This document shows, piece after piece, positions 37,900 to 47,926 of a stretch of 64,000 bases of DNA. This stretch comes from Candidatus Vicinibacter affinis (lineage in GTDB: Bacteria; Bacteroidota; Bacteroidia; Chitinophagales; Saprospiraceae). Positions within the stretch are counted from its first letter, which is position 1. Each line of letters starts with the position of its first letter. The translations under genes and the position numbers were made by a program. The stretch spans positions 2,022,501-2,086,500 of the forward strand of contig JADJNH010000005.1 in assembly GCA_016714365.1 (NCBI GenBank), written 5' to 3'. Under the pieces are notes generated by a model. It was not told where the DNA came from. It made no database searches and was given only the letters and a program-made list of their open reading frames with translations.

Positions 37900-40800
37900 T
37901 TATTGCTTAATCACTTTAATTGTTTGGGCCTGATTGCTCAAAGTGAATTTTACAAAATACATCCCATTATTATATTGACTTAAATCAAAAGTGAATACAT
38001 TGAGTCCCTTATTGTAATCCAATAAAGTTGATTTAATAGCATTTCCTCTTAGGTCAAATATTTGAAGGTTTGCTGTAGAGGCTTCCATTCCATTAAATGA
38101 AAGTTGGAATGTACCATTCGTAGGATTTGGAAAAATGTTAAATTCGGATGCCGATTGCTTTCTACTTGTCAAGTTATTGCATGGCTCCGGTAGACTAAGT
38201 TTTTTGGGCAAACCAACACCACAGGCATTCACCCCTTTAACTGTAATGTCGCCCGCACTATTCCCAATCAAAACTTGGATCGTATTTGTGCTTGCTCCAT
38301 TTGTGATTACACTGCCTGATGGTACAGTCCATTCATAAGAAGTTGCTCCGGGAATTTTTGCGATGTAATAATTTTGTAAGGTGCCCGCACAAGGATTTAC
38401 CACCCCGTATATTTTATATGCCGCAGGAGGAGTGCCAATTACATTGATAGTTCGCATTGGACTTGAGCCACAATTGTTGTTGGCAACAACACTGATGGAT
38501 CCGGAAGTGAAAGCTGGAAAGACAATGTTAACCATGGTATCATTCGGACTTGGAAAGGTGGTTATGACTGCACCTGCGATATTAGTTGACCAGGTATAAG
38601 TATTTGCCCCGATAACTTTATTTGTTTTGTAAACTGAAGTTGTGTTGCAATTTGAATAAGCTGATCCGGAAATTGATGTTGGAATGATAGGGGTGGAGTT
38701 TATAACCAGTTTCCTTATTGGGCTTATGCCGCACTCATTATACATCACTACACTCAGGGTTCCATTTTTGAAAATCGGACTGAATTGCAAGGTTATTTGA
38801 TTCGTGGCCTGTCCTTGAATGATGCTTGCGCCTGAAGGAGCCACCCAATAATACGAAACATTGTCAACAAATGGAATTGAATATTGCTTTATTGAATTAG
38901 AACACACTCCATTATATTCACCCATTATTGGTTCGGGGAATAGGGGTATTTTTTTAACATTTACAACAATGGGATCAGATATTCCTGTGCATCCATTTTC
39001 ATCTGTTATAGTTAACTGGTATTCACCAGAAGCGGTGACCATAATATTTTGCGTGATGGAATCATTGCTCCATAAGTAAGTTGTTCCAATATTGGAACTC
39101 AAAATTAACGTACCCCCTTCACAAAATGTAGTTTCAGAATTTGGAGTAATTGTAGCCATCGGTGTTTCATTCACTTTTACCATTGTGATGTTTGAAATTC
39201 CGGTGCAGCCATTTTGATCGGTTATCGTAACTTGATAATCACCAGTCGTTCCAACTTCTATTTCCTGGTTTGTCGCACCATTATTCCATAAATAAGAAGC
39301 TGCATTATTTGACTTTAATGTCACACTTCCTCCTTGACAGAAAGTTAAAGGACCATTTGATGAAATAGTTGCAACAATTTGATCCACAACATTAACGGAG
39401 GTAGTTGTTGAAGCTGAGGTGCAACCATTCCCATCTGTTATTGTAACTGTATAATTTCCGGTAGATGAAACCAGGATATCCCGGGTAACCTCTCCATTGC
39501 TCCAAAGATAGCTGGTAGCCTCATTTGCACTTAAGGTGACCTGTCCTCCATGACAAAAAGATAATGGCCCATTGGCTGTTATCGTAGCAAGAACGGGTGC
39601 AGGTTGTTGTACGTTTATTGATAGGGTTGATGAACATCCAGATGCATCCGTGACTGAAACCTGATACTCATTTGGAGTTAATCCTGTAGCTGTTGCATTT
39701 GTTTGCACAGGGATGGTATTCCATGTGTAACTGAATGTATTTGGCAGTTCATAACTTACCACAATATTATCTACCGATGCAGGGGATGGACCTCCATAAT
39801 CGTAATCATTTCGCCAGCTAAATACCAACCGTTTAAATGACCCGGCAATGCTGTCAATGCCAATAATTGAGTCCGTTCGATAGACCAATTGGGAATGATA
39901 GCTTCCAAGATGTGGGGGAGATAATATTCGAAATAAGGGCTGTACAACTTGGTCGACCGGTATAAGATAAACCCGCATGTAATCCACGCCTCCGGGTACA
40001 TTGCTAAATTGACCTTCTCCTTTCCAATCGAATTTTATTTTTATGTTAGTTGCGCCTGGAGGAAAATAAAAGTCTTTGTAAAAATGTACAATGGATGTTG
40101 TGTAAGTGTTGTAGGTATTATTAATATTATCTTTTGAAATATAAATGGATTTAGTTCCACCGTTTGAGGTGGCCGATCCTATTACCCAATGATTTACTTC
40201 TGAACCATTTGCAATAGTCCAATCCGAAGGAGACTCCCAATCTTCTTTGATTTCAATTTTGGATTTTGCCAATACAGTAGCCATTCCATCTTGCCCACTA
40301 AAACATGAAGGATTCGTGACGATGCTTGACAATTCCAGAGATGGAACTGATTGGTAATTAAAATTAAACATCACGCTGTCATTATTTACATATCCATCCT
40401 GCATTTGATTGGGATTGGAATTATAGACCAGGAGGTTATGTGCGCCTTCGGAAATATCAATGCCCGGAAGAGTAACTTGTGTGGAAGCATTGGGAGCTAA
40501 AGTGCCAATCCACTCATAATTGTTGATACTGTTATTGTCTAATTTATAATGAATGTTTAAAGAGGTTAAAACATTGGATCCGAAATTTTTAATATTGACT
40601 TTGGGAATTAGTTGGTAAGGAGCTGTGCATTCAGAAGTATAGGTGGTTTGCAGAGGATATGAAATCGATTGAACGCTCGCATCATTCGGTGTTGCCGGTG
40701 TGCATCCATTTGAAAAGACATAAGGATGGTAGGCGATGGCCAATAAAACTGCTCGCACCCTGTCTTTCTGACCCTGGGTAAATCTCATATTTCCTGTATT

Positions 40801-41712
40801 GAAATTTCCTGAATAGACAAAACTGTAACTCATTATATTGTATCTGGAATTGTCCCATATTCCATTTGATGTGCAGGGGTTAAAAGAACCAAAATCACCT
40901 TGCTTGTGGGGCGGTGTGTCACATATCCGATCACCATTATCTGCGCAGGATGTGTCTGTTGGACAATAGTGTATTCCTCCTTGGGTTACATTGGTCCCGT
41001 CCCCGTTAAAAGTGTGGTATAAATTAAACATGTGTCCTACTTCATGTGCTAAAGTTACTTTTGAGGCAGACATTTGCGAAGAAAGAATGGAAATTCCATT
41101 GTAGACCGAACCCGTTTGTCCGGTGGCATATCCGCTGATGTTCCCTCCACAAATTTTACTGACCACCCAGATGTTTAGGTAGGATTCAAAAGGCCATCTG
41201 CTTAAATCCTTAACCGCTTTTTCATTTGCACAGGTATTGTAATAGAAGTTGTTTATGCCTCCAGTGGAAAAATTTGGAATAACTGTACCGTTGACCCTGT
41301 TTATACCTGAACTTGGATTCCCATTTGGATCTCTTGCCGCCAAACAAAAATTTATTTGCATATCGACTCCGGTTCCATTTACATTTCTGAATTCATTGTT
41401 CAATGTTTGAATGGCGCCTTTAATTTGGGCATCAGAGATATTGGTGCCAGTACCGATTGCTTCACCTAAATGTATTACATGAACAACCACAGGGACATCA
41501 TATACGGGTGGTTGCGATCTGTAATTTGTCTTATGCAATTTTGTATGGGTCTTAATTTTGGATTCTAAATCATTGATGTACTTGCGGTATTCTTCATCAT
41601 TTTCCATCCTGGATTTGTGCATTTCATCGAATCCACAATGATCTTGCCCTTTAACCGTAAATGCCATCAAACCCAATAAACTAAAATAAATAAACGCAAC
41701 CAATCTTTTCAT
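37900..41712 (-). CDS. Secreted M43 (pappalysin/cytophagalysin) metallopeptidase with SprB-like repeats and T9SS sorting domain
   Basis: The ATG at 41712 is chosen because it starts a normal signal peptide (MKRLVAFIYFSLLGLMAFTV). The catalytic domain carries the zinc motif HEVGHMFNLYH (H223, E224, H227, H233), the HEXXHXXGXXH-type signature of M43 peptidases with phenylalanine-asparagine in place of the usual glycine position. A MAM/jelly-roll-like region and a chain of SprB-like and PKD-like repeats follow (TFSYTWNTIPVQTNATATGL, SFCHGGQVTLSANEATSYLW, TFCQGGSVTLKSNNAASYLW). A T9SS domain closes the protein (IFPNPTNGTFQLSF). At about 1270 residues it is a large secreted protease. It probably shares a transcript with the M23 gene. 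Confidence 0.85.
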   Translation of the reverse strand: MKRLVAFIYFSLLGLMAFTVKGQDHCGFDEMHKSRMENDEEYRKYINDLESKIKTHTKLHKTNYRSQPPVYDVPVVVHVIHLGEAIGTGTNISDAQIKGAIQTLNNEFRNVNGTGVDMQINFCLAARDPNGNPSSGINRVNGTVIPNFSTGGINNFYYNTCANEKAVKDLSRWPFESYLNIWVVSKICGGNISGYATGQTGSVYNGISILSSQMSASKVTLAHEVGHMFNLYHTFNGDGTNVTQGGIHYCPTDTSCADNGDRICDTPPHKQGDFGSFNPCTSNGIWDNSRYNIMSYSFVYSGNFNTGNMRFTQGQKDRVRAVLLAIAYHPYVFSNGCTPATPNDASVQSISYPLQTTYTSECTAPYQLIPKVNIKNFGSNVLTSLNIHYKLDNNSINNYEWIGTLAPNASTQVTLPGIDISEGAHNLLVYNSNPNQMQDGYVNNDSVMFNFNYQSVPSLELSSIVTNPSCFSGQDGMATVLAKSKIEIKEDWESPSDWTIANGSEVNHWVIGSATSNGGTKSIYISKDNINNTYNTYTTSIVHFYKDFYFPPGATNIKIKFDWKGEGQFSNVPGGVDYMRVYLIPVDQVVQPLFRILSPPHLGSYHSQLVYRTDSIIGIDSIAGSFKRLVFSWRNDYDYGGPSPASVDNIVVSYELPNTFSYTWNTIPVQTNATATGLTPNEYQVSVTDASGCSSTLSINVQQPAPVLATITANGPLSFCHGGQVTLSANEATSYLWSNGEVTRDILVSSTGNYTVTITDGNGCTSASTTTSVNVVDQIVATISSNGPLTFCQGGSVTLKSNNAASYLWNNGATNQEIEVGTTGDYQVTITDQNGCTGISNITMVKVNETPMATITPNSETTFCEGGTLILSSNIGTTYLWSNDSITQNIMVTASGEYQLTITDENGCTGISDPIVVNVKKIPLFPEPIMGEYNGVCSNSIKQYSIPFVDNVSYYWVAPSGASIIQGQATNQITLQFSPIFKNGTLSVVMYNECGISPIRKLVINSTPIIPTSISGSAYSNCNTTSVYKTNKVIGANTYTWSTNIAGAVITTFPSPNDTMVNIVFPAFTSGSISVVANNNCGSSPMRTINVIGTPPAAYKIYGVVNPCAGTLQNYYIAKIPGATSYEWTVPSGSVITNGASTNTIQVLIGNSAGDITVKGVNACGVGLPKKLSLPEPCNNLTSRKQSASEFNIFPNPTNGTFQLSFNGMEASTANLQIFDLRGNAIKSTLLDYNKGLNVFTFDLSQYNNGMYFVKFTLSNQAQTIKVIKQ

Positions 41713-42130
41713 GATAATGTATTTTAATAATAAATAATTAGATTTAATTGAAAGCACAAGAATCCATGCAATTCATGTAATCATCAAGTTAGGTGCTGAT
41801 AAATTTATTTTATCAAGCACTTATTGTCTGATACACATAGGTTCTTAATGCAGAATATTAGAAATGTCTTGCTACTGCTTGATTGAATATCTATTTCAAA
41901 GATCTAAATAAAAGTGGAGTACATAAATGCCAATTGACAATCGATGCATTTCATTTTACAGATGGATCGATCATAATTGAATTAAATGACTGCATTAAAG
42001 TATGCAATGACTACTGTCAAATGGTAGTTAAATAGGAGTGCCAGGTTGTAACTCAATTCAAAGTGATATTTTAAAATAATTGTGCTTTCTTGGTCAGTGA
42101 TTAATGTACAGCTGGTAAAGATTTTTAGAA
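41713..42130. other. Gene-free stretch
   Basis: No gene or hairpin was recognised between the M43 gene and the LytTR regulator gene. It probably holds the M43 promoter, but no TAnnTTTG box was found. Confidence 0.45.
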
Positions 42131-42880
42131 TTATTTTTTAGCGAATTGGTTAATAAAGGCATCTTTTTTACGTTTTGAAACTTCTACCTGATCTCCATTG
42201 CTCATGATAACGTACCCTCCCTCACCACGCACATATTTTTTAACTTCTGTAAGATTGATCAAGGCTGAGTGGTGAACTCTAAAAAAGTTATGAGTCGACA
42301 ATAAATCCTCATATTCTCCGAGGTTTTTAGAGGTAACTATTCGCTCACCTGATTTAAATACGAATAAGGTATACTGTCGGTCCGATTTAAGGTACAAAAT
42401 TTCATGCACAAAAACTATGGACAGCCCTTCTGTAGATGGAAGTGCAATTTGCAAATGACCTGGTTGTTCCAGATTTTTATTTTGCATCAAAGTTTCAAAT
42501 TTCTTATTTATTTGGTGAATGTGACTATTTTTTAGCACTTTGGCAATTGAAGTCTTTAATTCTTCAATGTCAATAGGTTTTAACAAATAGTCAATTGCAC
42601 TGAATTTTATGGCTTTTAAGGCATACTGTTCATAAGCTGTTGTAAAAATAATTTCAAAATTAATTTCATTAAATTTATTCAACAAATCAAATCCGCTTTC
42701 TTTTTGCATCTCGATGTCAAGAAATACAATGTCTGGGTTATGAATGTTAATCAGATTAAATCCTTCCTCAACAGAGGTGGCGGAACCCATCAGTGCAATA
42801 TCCGGACAATAGTCTCTAAGTAAATTTTCAAGTAGCTTGACACTTCGTATTTCATCCTCCACAATAATAGCCTTAATCAT
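42131..42880 (-). CDS. LytTR family response regulator
   Basis: A two-domain regulator of 249 residues. The receiver domain has the acidic pocket EDE (residues 8-10), phospho-acceptor Asp55 (FLDIEM) and a conserved lysine (LLKPID). The C-terminal LytTR DNA-binding domain starts near residue 145 (IVFVHEILYLKSDRQYT, FFRVHHSALINL). The kinase gene is 2 bp upstream, so the two form a two-component system. Targets are unknown; the neighbouring M43 and M23 genes are candidates only by position. Confidence 0.93.
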   Translation of the reverse strand: MIKAIIVEDEIRSVKLLENLLRDYCPDIALMGSATSVEEGFNLINIHNPDIVFLDIEMQKESGFDLLNKFNEINFEIIFTTAYEQYALKAIKFSAIDYLLKPIDIEELKTSIAKVLKNSHIHQINKKFETLMQNKNLEQPGHLQIALPSTEGLSIVFVHEILYLKSDRQYTLFVFKSGERIVTSKNLGEYEDLLSTHNFFRVHHSALINLTEVKKYVRGEGGYVIMSNGDQVEVSKRKKDAFINQFAKK

Positions 42881-42882
42881 AT

Positions 42883-45800
42883 TTATTGATCTATGGGTAT
42901 TTTGATAATTACCTTGGTTCCAGATGGATTTCCAAATGTATCTTTTAAATCCAGGATTTCAACTTCAACTTTTGTGTTGGAGCTTTTCCGGATCATTTTT
43001 ATTCGTTCTTCCGTAACTTTCATGCCCAATGATTCGTGATGCATTGATTTTGAATCATTGATAATTCCAGACGCCTGCCTGCCTATGCCATTGTCTTCAA
43101 TGGTACACATTAATACATGCTCCTTATTTTCCAGGGTTATTTCCAGATGACCTTGACTTTTTTTATTTAACAAACCATGAATTACTGCGTTTTCAATATA
43201 AGGTTGTAATAACATTGTTGGGATATCGGTACTTTCCTTGTTGATGCGGTGGTCGATGGAAAAATGATAAGTAAACTTGTTTGCAAAGCGCAAAGACTCT
43301 AATTCCAAATAATATTCCAGCATAATAAGTTCGTCTGCCAGAGAATTGGTTTGGTTCCCGGAATTTTGTAAAACGAGTCTTATTAATTTCGAAAATTTCG
43401 AAAGATAATTCAGTGCCATTACTTTGTCAGATTCAGAAATTAACTGTTGAATGGCATTCAAGGTATTAAAAATGAAATGCGGATTCATTTGAGCTCTCAA
43501 GGCAGTTAATTGCGCTTCTGATATTTGTTTGTTGATATTTGTTTCCTCATCTGCTAGTTTTCGGATTTGACTTACTCGTCTGGAATATAAATAATATATA
43601 AAGGAGAATGCGCCAGTTAAAAGTAGTAATCGAAACCATATGGTTTTCCAGAATGGTGGTTTGATGACAATGTTAATCTTTTTTCCTTTCCAATTCCATT
43701 TACCATCATTGTTGGAAGCAATAATATGCAATACATAATTGCCAGGCGGAACATTGGTGTAGGAGGCAAATCGATTTGTGCCGTTATTTATTGTTTCAGG
43801 ATCAAATCCTTCTAATTTATAGGCATATTGATTTTTTTCAGGGTGATCAAAACTTAATGCCGTCATTTCAAAGGAAAAAAAATTTTGTTGGTAGTTTAAC
43901 TCAATAGTTCCTGAGTTTATAAAATCTCTGGAGGAATCAAATTCTTTGTCGAATACTTTGAAGGACGAAATGCTTACTTCAGGAATATATTCATTCTGCC
44001 TTATGGAAGATGGTTCAAAAATATTAAATCCGTTAATTCCTCCGAAGAAAAGCTCTCCGGTGCTTAATCGAATTCCTGCAAAACTGTTAAATGCATTGCT
44101 TTGGAGACCATCATGAACTGTGTATTGTCTGTGAAATTCTATTTCGAAATTTTGATTAAGAACGATATGACTTAATCCCTTCGATGTGCTGATCCAAATC
44201 TTTTGATCATTCTGTATGACTACTGATAAAATGTTTTCACAAAAAATATCGGAAACATTGCAATATCTAATTATCGAATCATTTGATCTGTTCCAAAGAT
44301 ACAGTCCCTGGTCTGTAGCCATCCATATATTTCCATGACTGTCTTCTGCAAATTGATGGACAATTCCAGGATTAAATTCTTTTGAAGTTTTTATTCCAGG
44401 GATAATTTCAAAATGATCATTGACCCGTAGGATGCCGGATCGTGTCGTGGACAGCCAAACGGTTTTATGGCTGTCTTCAAATAGGGTACAATAAAATGCT
44501 CTTTTATGCTTTGCTATATTGCTGTTATTAAATTGATTTTCAAAGATTCCGCTTTTTGACTTGAGCGCGCAAATCATGCCATTGGTGGCTGCCCATATTT
44601 TTCCATTGGACCGCACAATCACATCCATTACTATTTTTCCCGGCAATCCGTCAATGTTCTTTTCATAGTATTTATAAACAGTCCATTTATCCGTTTCAGG
44701 GTTATAGTAGTTGAGTCCTTCATTGGTTCCGACCCAAATATGATCTAGTGAATCAATGTCAATTGCGTAAATACGATTATCAGTCAATGAATTACTTTGA
44801 GATTCGTTATGCCGAAAACATTTAAATGTATTGGTGCGTCTGTCAAAGTACATAAGTCCGCTTTTACTTCCAATCCAAAGGTTTCCTTTGCTGTCTTCGC
44901 GGGCACATGTAATGTCATTCTCACATAATGAATTCAATTTTCCGGGCTGTAGTATGTAGCTTTTAAATTTTTCCGGGTTAGGACTCATTCTATCAACTCC
45001 ACGGCTGGCTGTTCCTGCCCACATCATGCCGGATCGGTCCTCAAACAAGGATAAGGTTTTATTATCTGCCAGGCTCTTGGAGTTAAATGGATCATGTTTA
45101 AAATGATCCCATTTTTGTTGTTTATTGTTAAACACGATCAACCCACTAGATGAACTCGCTATCCACACATTGCCTTTTGTATCTGTGCGCATGCATTCCA
45201 TGTATCTCATGTCTGAAGTCAGTTCTTTATTGGGTAGTTTTACATCACTAAAAAGTTGAATGCTTGTGTCAAATCGCATCAATTTTTGTCCATAAAAATT
45301 GATCCAAATTTCTCCATTAGGAGTCATGGCCATTGGACCAAAATGATTGGCATTAAGGGATTCTTTGTCAACGGTATCTAATAAAAATGTGGTATATTTA
45401 TAATTTGCAATTGAAAATTTATGAAGGCCTATTAGGGTGGACAGCCATAAAGATCCCCGATGGTCAGAAATGATATCGATAATTCGATTTTTCCCATATA
45501 CTTCTAGATGAGGTCCTAAGGTATCCAGTTTAAATCTTGTGAATGTTTTGGTAGATTCATCAAAACGGGCCAGTCCCACCCGAGTTCCAACCCAAATAGT
45601 GTGATACTCATCTTCTGTAATGCAGAAAACGTCATTGTGGTTTAGACTGTTTGCGCTGGCGCTGTGTTGGAAAACATTAAATTTATTTTCATTGGGGTGA
45701 TACAGTATAAGTCCTTTGGAGCCAAACCATAATCTGCCCCTTGAATCCTTAAAAGCACAGTTAACGTGATTGATTCCATTCAGTAACGGATCGATTTGAG

Positions 45801-46053
45801 ATATTTTGAAGACTTTTGTGGTGTATCCATTAAATTTATTCAAACCATCTTCAGTGCCCATCCAAATATATCCTTCATTATCCTGTACAATACAATTCAC
45901 AGCATTGTCCGATAAGCCCTCTTCAATACTGAAATGCTGGAAGGTTGATTCTGTAACTTGAGCATATTGTTGTACATAATAGAAATTATAAAATAACAGA
46001 ATCAAAAAACTCGATTGAGGTATTTTATATAGGATATGTTTAAAAAATTTCAT
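42883..46053 (-). CDS. Sensor histidine kinase with two-component propeller domain (LytS-type kinase core)
   Basis: The N-terminus is a signal or anchor segment. About 700 residues of two-component regulator propeller repeats follow (DNAVNCIVQDNEGYIWMGTE, GNIWMATDQGLYLW), then a Y_Y_Y domain, a transmembrane helix (IWFRLLLLTGAFSFIYYL) and a His_kinase/HATPase pair. The phosphorylation site is in RAQMNPHFIFNTLNAIQQL and the ATPase has AVIHGLLNK and EDNGIGRQ. It should sense an extracytoplasmic signal and phosphorylate the LytTR regulator encoded 2 bp downstream. The ATG at 46053 is preferred to the TTG at 46062. Confidence 0.92.
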   Translation of the reverse strand: MKFFKHILYKIPQSSFLILLFYNFYYVQQYAQVTESTFQHFSIEEGLSDNAVNCIVQDNEGYIWMGTEDGLNKFNGYTTKVFKISQIDPLLNGINHVNCAFKDSRGRLWFGSKGLILYHPNENKFNVFQHSASANSLNHNDVFCITEDEYHTIWVGTRVGLARFDESTKTFTRFKLDTLGPHLEVYGKNRIIDIISDHRGSLWLSTLIGLHKFSIANYKYTTFLLDTVDKESLNANHFGPMAMTPNGEIWINFYGQKLMRFDTSIQLFSDVKLPNKELTSDMRYMECMRTDTKGNVWIASSSSGLIVFNNKQQKWDHFKHDPFNSKSLADNKTLSLFEDRSGMMWAGTASRGVDRMSPNPEKFKSYILQPGKLNSLCENDITCAREDSKGNLWIGSKSGLMYFDRRTNTFKCFRHNESQSNSLTDNRIYAIDIDSLDHIWVGTNEGLNYYNPETDKWTVYKYYEKNIDGLPGKIVMDVIVRSNGKIWAATNGMICALKSKSGIFENQFNNSNIAKHKRAFYCTLFEDSHKTVWLSTTRSGILRVNDHFEIIPGIKTSKEFNPGIVHQFAEDSHGNIWMATDQGLYLWNRSNDSIIRYCNVSDIFCENILSVVIQNDQKIWISTSKGLSHIVLNQNFEIEFHRQYTVHDGLQSNAFNSFAGIRLSTGELFFGGINGFNIFEPSSIRQNEYIPEVSISSFKVFDKEFDSSRDFINSGTIELNYQQNFFSFEMTALSFDHPEKNQYAYKLEGFDPETINNGTNRFASYTNVPPGNYVLHIIASNNDGKWNWKGKKINIVIKPPFWKTIWFRLLLLTGAFSFIYYLYSRRVSQIRKLADEETNINKQISEAQLTALRAQMNPHFIFNTLNAIQQLISESDKVMALNYLSKFSKLIRLVLQNSGNQTNSLADELIMLEYYLELESLRFANKFTYHFSIDHRINKESTDIPTMLLQPYIENAVIHGLLNKKSQGHLEITLENKEHVLMCTIEDNGIGRQASGIINDSKSMHHESLGMKVTEERIKMIRKSSNTKVEVEILDLKDTFGNPSGTKVIIKIPIDQ

Positions 46054-46059
46054 CCATAG

Positions 46060-46067
46060 CAAAGTTA
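46060..46067 (-). promoter_or_regulatory. Possible -7 box (TAACTTTG) for the propeller kinase gene
   Basis: The minus strand reads TAACTTTG, fitting TAnnTTTG, only 6 bp upstream of the ATG at 46053. It would imply a nearly leaderless transcript, or a TTG start, so the call is tentative. Confidence 0.3.
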
Positions 46068-46824
46068 ATCATAATTAAAATATGAAAACACACCTATGTA
46101 TGCATCAAATTGATAAGTGGGGCATTTCCTTATACAAGTGGCAATGGTTTATCAATTGTCTTAAATGAAATGAAAATTATGAGCCTTTAAACTATTTATG
46201 AACCCACTATTATAATTTGAAGGGAGGATTTTTTAGAGGTATGGCAAAAAGTGAATTCACCGAAAGATTTCGAATACCAATTGACTAATTAATTAAATGA
46301 AAATGTCTACACCATTAAATTCTAAATTGTTCTGAGCCACAAGTTTCTGGTGATATTTTGATCGTTTCAACTGTTGCATGCAAATTTTCCATCCTTGACC
46401 ATTTGGCGGAGCGAGGTTTATCCAAAAGCAAGGAGCATGGTTCCATTAATTCAAACTTATCGCGGCTAACAATTTAGTAACATGCTTCAGATTCTGAATT
46501 CTTTGACAATTGTATGGACTTTATCGCTTTCTTACTCTATAATTAAGTCAATTGAAGAATACCCGGACTTAGGATTTAGTACCATGTTGAAAACAGTTGT
46601 ATTCAAACTTTTCTAAAAGACAATTAAAGTTTACAAAATGTCTTATTAAAATGTCTAATTATGAGAAGTTGAACAGAAAGGCTTGTTCGCATTTCAATCG
46701 TGGTTTCTAGCTGATTTTGATGGATGTTTTATCATTGTGCTCTTGTTTTACACATGAAATTCTAAATTCCTTTCCATAAGGAGAGCAGTCTGCTCCTTCA
46801 ATAAAAAGCCGCGCCTCCTTGCTT
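46068..46824. other. Gene-free stretch
   Basis: No gene is recognised. A stem-loop lies at 46778-46798 beside the XRE gene end; the rest is AT-rich and featureless. Confidence 0.5.
46778..46798 (-). terminator. Stem-loop downstream of the XRE gene
   Basis: The arms AAGGAG(AG)CAG and CTGCTCCTT pair with a two-base bulge. It lies 27 bp after the XRE gene stop on the minus strand. It lacks a clear T-run, so it may be a processing or attenuation hairpin rather than a terminator. Confidence 0.35.
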
Positions 46825-47046
46825 TTACACAGGACGTTTTTCATCCTCTGCATATTCCAGAATGTCGCCGGGTTGGCATTCTAAAGCTTTGCAAATGGCG
46901 TCTAGCGTGGAAAATCGGATAGCTTTTGCCTTTCCGGTCTTTAAGATGGATAAATTGGATAAGGTCAACTCAACTCTTTCAGAAAGTTCATTAAGCGAAA
47001 TTTTCCGTTTCGCCATCATCACATCCAGGTTTACAATAATTGCCAT
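46825..47046 (-). CDS. XRE-family helix-turn-helix regulator
   Basis: A 73-residue Cro/C1-type DNA-binding protein. The helix-turn-helix is visible (KRKISLNELSERVELTLSNLSILKTGK) and the C-terminal DAICKALECQPGDILEY is typical of YozG-like regulators. It starts 3 bp after the DUF2975 gene, a pairing seen widely in bacteria, and so may regulate that small membrane protein. Confidence 0.9.
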   Translation of the reverse strand: MAIIVNLDVMMAKRKISLNELSERVELTLSNLSILKTGKAKAIRFSTLDAICKALECQPGDILEYAEDEKRPV

Positions 47047-47049
47047 AGC

Positions 47050-47589
47050 TTATACAGTTAAATCGTTTTCATTTTGGATCTCAACTCCTTTTGAAAAAAT
47101 AGTTGCTATGATGTAGATGATTGCAGCCATCAAGACAAAAGCCTGACTGTCTTCCCAGAATTGATCTAAAATGTCAATTTCAAATCCACGATGAAGCAAA
47201 TAATTGGCTGATTGTCTGGCAACATAGCTCAGGATTCCTATTGCAAAAGTGTAGTAACTGATTTGTGTAATCTGCTCCGATACAAAATTGCTGAATGGTT
47301 TGGATAAATTGAATTTAGTTAAAAGCTTAATAACTATGTAGAATAAGTAGGCCTTTAAAACCGAGATGACCATTATAAAACTGTACATACAATAATATGA
47401 CCATTTGCTCCTGGAATATAGATCGCTCAAGTCCAGCTTCTGGTATAGGTTATGGACGATTTCAGGTTTAAACAGACTAAATATAAAATTTACGATCAGT
47501 GCTCCTGCTTCAATGCACAAGCCTACAAAAATGACCCAGGCGACAATGTGCAGGCCAATAAATAAATAGTTGGTTTTTTTAGACATCAT
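47050..47589 (-). CDS. DUF2975 membrane protein
   Basis: The 179-residue protein has four transmembrane helices (FIGLHIVAWVIFVGLCIEAG, MYSFIMVISVLKAYLFYIV, ITQISYYTFAIGILSYVA, AFVLMAAIIYIIATIFSKG) and the ending VEIQNENDLTV, which fits the DUF2975 family ending. Function is unknown. It forms a two-gene operon with the XRE regulator 3 bp downstream. A good promoter box precedes it. Confidence 0.85.
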   Translation of the reverse strand: MMSKKTNYLFIGLHIVAWVIFVGLCIEAGALIVNFIFSLFKPEIVHNLYQKLDLSDLYSRSKWSYYCMYSFIMVISVLKAYLFYIVIKLLTKFNLSKPFSNFVSEQITQISYYTFAIGILSYVARQSANYLLHRGFEIDILDQFWEDSQAFVLMAAIIYIIATIFSKGVEIQNENDLTV

Positions 47590-47612
47590 GGTTGGTATTT
47601 TAAATTGTACGG

Positions 47613-47620
47613 CAAAAGTA
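47613..47620 (-). promoter_or_regulatory. -7 promoter box (TACTTTTG) for the DUF2975-XRE operon
   Basis: The minus strand reads TACTTTTG, 23 bp upstream of the ATG at 47589. A TTG lies about 20 bp further upstream at the position of a -33 element. Confidence 0.55.
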
Positions 47621-47926
47621 ATAAATATTTATTGAAAAACAATAAAAAAATAATAAATAACAGAAAATAAATGAAAATCTAATTCAGCCATCCGGGGTCT
47701 TTGAAGGTAGGGTGGGTCGCAGACTTTTTGCTGTAAACTACTCGAATTCAGGTGATTCATTGGATTTTCAGCCGAGTCTTTTAGAGATTGGAAAGGCCAA
47801 TTTTGTACCCTAATTGTACATGTGGCTTCCTGATGATGAAATGTTTAAGCGGGTGCATTTGATCCATCAAATGAGTATTTGTAATCCGCTTGGTAATTAG
47901 GTATTGGATGTACGTCAGGAGGGTGA
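47621..47926. other. Gene-free stretch
   Basis: Apart from the DUF2975 promoter at its left edge, no gene or structure was recognised here. Confidence 0.45.
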
